Assembly (NCBI GenBank): GCA_023395595.1
Contig: JAEWYO010000037.1
Span: 16,679 to 80,678, forward strand
Length of the DNA: 64,000 bases
Direction: 5' to 3'
Origin: Bacillota bacterium
GTDB lineage: Bacteria; Bacillota; Clostridia; Christensenellales; CAG-138
Below the pieces are notes generated by a model. That model was not told the origin of the DNA. It was given only the letters and a program-made list of their open reading frames with translations, and searched no databases. Of the stretch, positions 62,476-64,000 are shown piece by piece. How positions within the stretch are numbered: the stretch's first letter is position 1; each line of letters opens with the position of its first letter. Both the position numbers and the translations under genes were made by a program.

Positions 62476-63300
62476 TCAGAATTCAAACGGAGTCAGCTTT
62501 TTCAAACGCCATTGCGGGCGATATTCGTTATAGTAACGAATGAAAGAATCAATGAATTCCCGCATTTGCGCGCATGTCAAATGCTTAAATAGTCGAAGGT
62601 CTACATTTTTCAGAATGGAGAAGAAGGACTCCATTGGGGCATTGTCGTAGGGCATACCCGGTCTAGACATACTAATCACAATGCCGCTTTCCAAGAGAAC
62701 GGATTGATAGATGGGAGAGCAGTATTGCGAACCCCTATCTGAATGGAGAACAATACCCTCGCGCATAAATGGTTTCGCTCTTGCCAACGTATCCAGTACC
62801 AGGTAGATATCATTCTTGGCAGATACGGAATATGCTAAAATAGATTTGTCACCTAAATCCTTGATGCATGAAAGATAGAGTTTTCCATCATTGCACGGTA
62901 AATAGGTGATATCGGTCAGCCACTTTTGGTGGCTAGAGGAAGCGTGGAAGTCCTGCTGCAAAACATTGGGGAATGTGTGAAGTGGATTCTGCGCTTCTTT
63001 CTTTGGGGTAATATACCGTTTCCTTCGTGTTGAGTTGAGGCCTAGAACGGCCATATATCGATGTACGCTCCCTAAGCTCATATGAAGCATGTATTTGCGC
63101 TCCAGATGCATTTGAACCTGTCGCCTTCCTCTCGCCGTTTTCTCGTAGTAGATGGAAAGAATTGCGGATTCTTTGACTGCATCCAGCTTGTTGTGATTCG
63201 GCTTGCCTCGACTGCTCCAGTCATAATATCCACTCCGAGAGCAACCAAGATACCAGCACAAAGCAGAAATACTATACTTCGATCGAAGCCGATCAATCAC
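62476..63300 (-). CDS. IS3-family transposase OrfB (DDE integrase)
   Basis: A 274-residue catalytic transposase subunit. It has the HTH_21-like start (IDRLRSKYSISALCWYLGCSRSGYYDW) and an rve integrase core: first Asp in WLTDITYLP, second in LHSDRGSQYC, Glu in NAPMESFFS. It starts at GTG 63300, overlapping the OrfA stop by four bases in the -1 frame, so it can be made by re-initiation or by frameshifting near the A-rich end of OrfA. All catalytic residues are present. Confidence 0.93.
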   Translation of the reverse strand: MIDRLRSKYSISALCWYLGCSRSGYYDWSSRGKPNHNKLDAVKESAILSIYYEKTARGRRQVQMHLERKYMLHMSLGSVHRYMAVLGLNSTRRKRYITPKKEAQNPLHTFPNVLQQDFHASSSHQKWLTDITYLPCNDGKLYLSCIKDLGDKSILAYSVSAKNDIYLVLDTLARAKPFMREGIVLHSDRGSQYCSPIYQSVLLESGIVISMSRPGMPYDNAPMESFFSILKNVDLRLFKHLTCAQMREFIDSFIRYYNEYRPQWRLKKLTPFEF

Positions 63301-63611
63301 TTGATATTTGACTTTGCTTTTTTGCTGCTTAGGGAGCGAAGTTGTTTTAAAATATCATTCTCCATTTCTAAGTAGCGTATGTATTCTTCTTGCGTCATGC
63401 TGGATGTATCCACATTTCGCGGACGCCCACCACCTTTTCCGGTTCCTCGCCCGTCTGGAATGCAGCCAAACTTCAAATACTGATCCCGCCAAGCTCGTAT
63501 TCGATTCTTTCCGGTTAGTTCATATCGAAGGACTAGTTCATTCATTTTTGCGCCTTCCAGATATTCTTTCACGACCCGTTCTTTCAATTCGTTGCTGTAA
63601 TGCTTATTCAT
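63297..63611 (-). CDS. IS3-family transposase OrfA
   Basis: A 104-residue helix-turn-helix protein of the IS150 OrfA type (YSNELKERVVKEYLEGAK, TGKNRIRAWRDQYLKFG) with a C-terminal leucine-zipper-like helix (YIRYLEMENDILKQL). It binds the IS ends and pairs with OrfB. ATG 63611 follows AAAGGAG; an upstream GTG at 63626 covers that site. Near its end a run of six A precedes G, the kind of site IS3 elements use for -1 slippage, though the phase is not the standard one. Confidence 0.9.
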   Translation of the reverse strand: MNKHYSNELKERVVKEYLEGAKMNELVLRYELTGKNRIRAWRDQYLKFGCIPDGRGTGKGGGRPRNVDTSSMTQEEYIRYLEMENDILKQLRSLSSKKAKSNIK

Positions 63612-63634
63612 GATTTCTCCTTTCACGCAAAAAA

Positions 63635-63657
63635 CCTACGGTTCATTATACCGTAGG
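63635..63657. terminator. Hairpin with internal -10 upstream of OrfA
   Basis: CCTACGG (63635-63641) and CCGTAGG (63651-63657) form a perfect stem with T-runs on both outer sides, so it can terminate transcription in either direction. The nine-base loop holds TATAAT on the - strand (63650-63645), with CGGACA 16 bases upstream inside the terminal repeat. Thus the transposase promoter lies within its own terminator, shielding it from read-through. Confidence 0.6.
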
Positions 63658-63691
63658 CTTTTTACTTGTCCGTTTTTAGTGTAACACTACA

Positions 63692-63879
63692 ACAGTGTCT
63701 GTTTTGTTTTTCTGGCACGCAGTGTCAGGCATGGATTATGACCGGTTTCCGATTCTGACAGAATTACTTGACACACGCTATCAGCTGGCATACTATAAAA
63801 TCAAAATATGCAGTTATACACAATAAATGGACTATTTATGCAATTTCCATCACGATTTTTTTGAAGGGGAAAGCAAATT
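63692..63879 (+). other. Gap holding promoter of epimerase gene
   Basis: 188 bases with no gene. TTGACA (63768-63773), 17 bases, TACTAT (63791-63796) makes a good promoter for the gene starting at 63880. GAAGGGG at 63863-63869 is its ribosome-binding site. Confidence 0.6.
63768..63796 (+). promoter_or_regulatory. Promoter of terminal epimerase gene
   Basis: Perfect -35 TTGACA with 17-base spacing to TACTAT, about 84 bases before the ATG. Confidence 0.6.
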
Positions 63880-64000
63880 ATGGGCGGGAAGAAACTAGTT
63901 CTGGGCGCGACGGGATTCGTTGGCTCTGCTGTGATGCGAGAACTGCTGAAAGACGGAAACGACGTGAAGGTCGTTTTGCGAAAGAGCAGCAATACGGCTA
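63880..64000 (+). CDS. NAD-dependent epimerase/dehydratase, N-terminal part
   Basis: The first 40 codons are visible. KKLVLGATGFVGSAVMREL holds the GxxGxxG nucleotide-binding motif of extended short-chain dehydrogenases, followed by VKVVLRKSSNTA, as in hopanoid-associated or dihydroflavonol-type sugar epimerases. The rest is outside the window. GAAGGGGAAAG precedes the ATG. The G+C content rises again here relative to the accessory region. Confidence 0.8.
   Translation, partial: MGGKKLVLGATGFVGSAVMRELLKDGNDVKVVLRKSSNTA

Larger units (their letters stand above)
62426..63691 (-). mobile_element. IS3-family (IS150-like) insertion sequence
   Basis: A 1266-base element with two overlapping transposase frames on the - strand. 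Terminal inverted repeats of about 33 bases begin TGTAATGT (left) and TGTAGTGT (right, - strand) and share AAAAACGGACAAGTAAAAA. Ends are TG...CA as in IS3 elements. The bases next to the two ends differ (GAC and ACA), so no three-base target duplication is visible. Both reading frames are intact. Confidence 0.88.

Noticed and set aside
1..64000. CRISPR array
   Set aside because: No regularly spaced direct repeats with unique spacers were seen; the repeats at 6032-6058 are regulatory in size and spacing.

Overview
The window reads as a bacterial chromosome segment from a Firmicute, probably class Clostridia. Ribosome-binding sites are strong AGGAGG-type and promoters are sigma-A type. The phage, recombinase and toxin families are those usual in clostridial prophages. 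No rRNA, intact tRNA or housekeeping gene is present, so the host cannot be named more closely.

Positions 1-31945 hold the right-hand, larger part of a siphovirus-type (HK97-like) prophage on the + strand; its left end lies outside the window. In order it carries: the end of a family A DNA polymerase; a DUF4406 protein; an antirepressor; a VirE-type primase/helicase; a VRR-NUC nuclease; an SNF2 helicase; an ArpU/DUF1492 late regulator with a probable late promoter; an HNH nuclease; the small terminase; a modification block (ParB-methylase fusion, cytosine methylase, DUF4314, GGCT-like); the large terminase; a reverse-strand leaderless moron; portal, ClpP-type protease and capsid; connectors; major tail protein; a tail chaperone with a textbook -1 frameshift site; tape measure; distal tail, tail-tip and fibre proteins; endolysin and holin. 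A zinc-finger/HTH protein, a SHOCT-like protein and two overlapping large serine recombinases close the prophage.

Positions 31946-39800 are an A+T-richer defence island: a DUF262/HNH (GmrSD-like) protein with a DUF7662 partner, a DarT1-NADAR DNA ADP-ribosylation toxin-antitoxin pair, an 836-residue protein with a glycine-rich hydrophobic region, and a PemK/MazF-like protein with a coiled-coil tail. Gene relics lie between the units. Positions about 39825-45908 hold a second mobile module: a serine recombinase and XRE regulator on the - strand, facing a possible replication protein and small genes. Two consensus promoters there each drive a short, terminator-ended transcript.

Positions 46107-46730 are a relic of a phage DUF2800 gene. 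Positions 47622-57125 hold a surface-polysaccharide block: a GT2-GT4 fusion broken by one in-frame stop, a GT4 enzyme, an FkbM methyltransferase, a membrane-anchored GT2 and a large polytopic protein on the opposite strand.

Positions 57955-62088 contain the least familiar genes. A tightly coupled operon (membrane-anchored beta-rich protein, O-methyltransferase, divergent UMP-kinase paralogue) is followed by a two-gene membrane unit; copies of a short dispersed repeat bracket both blocks. An IS3-family element (62426-63691) lies next to a tRNA-Ser-like relic. The window ends in the start of an NAD-dependent epimerase gene.
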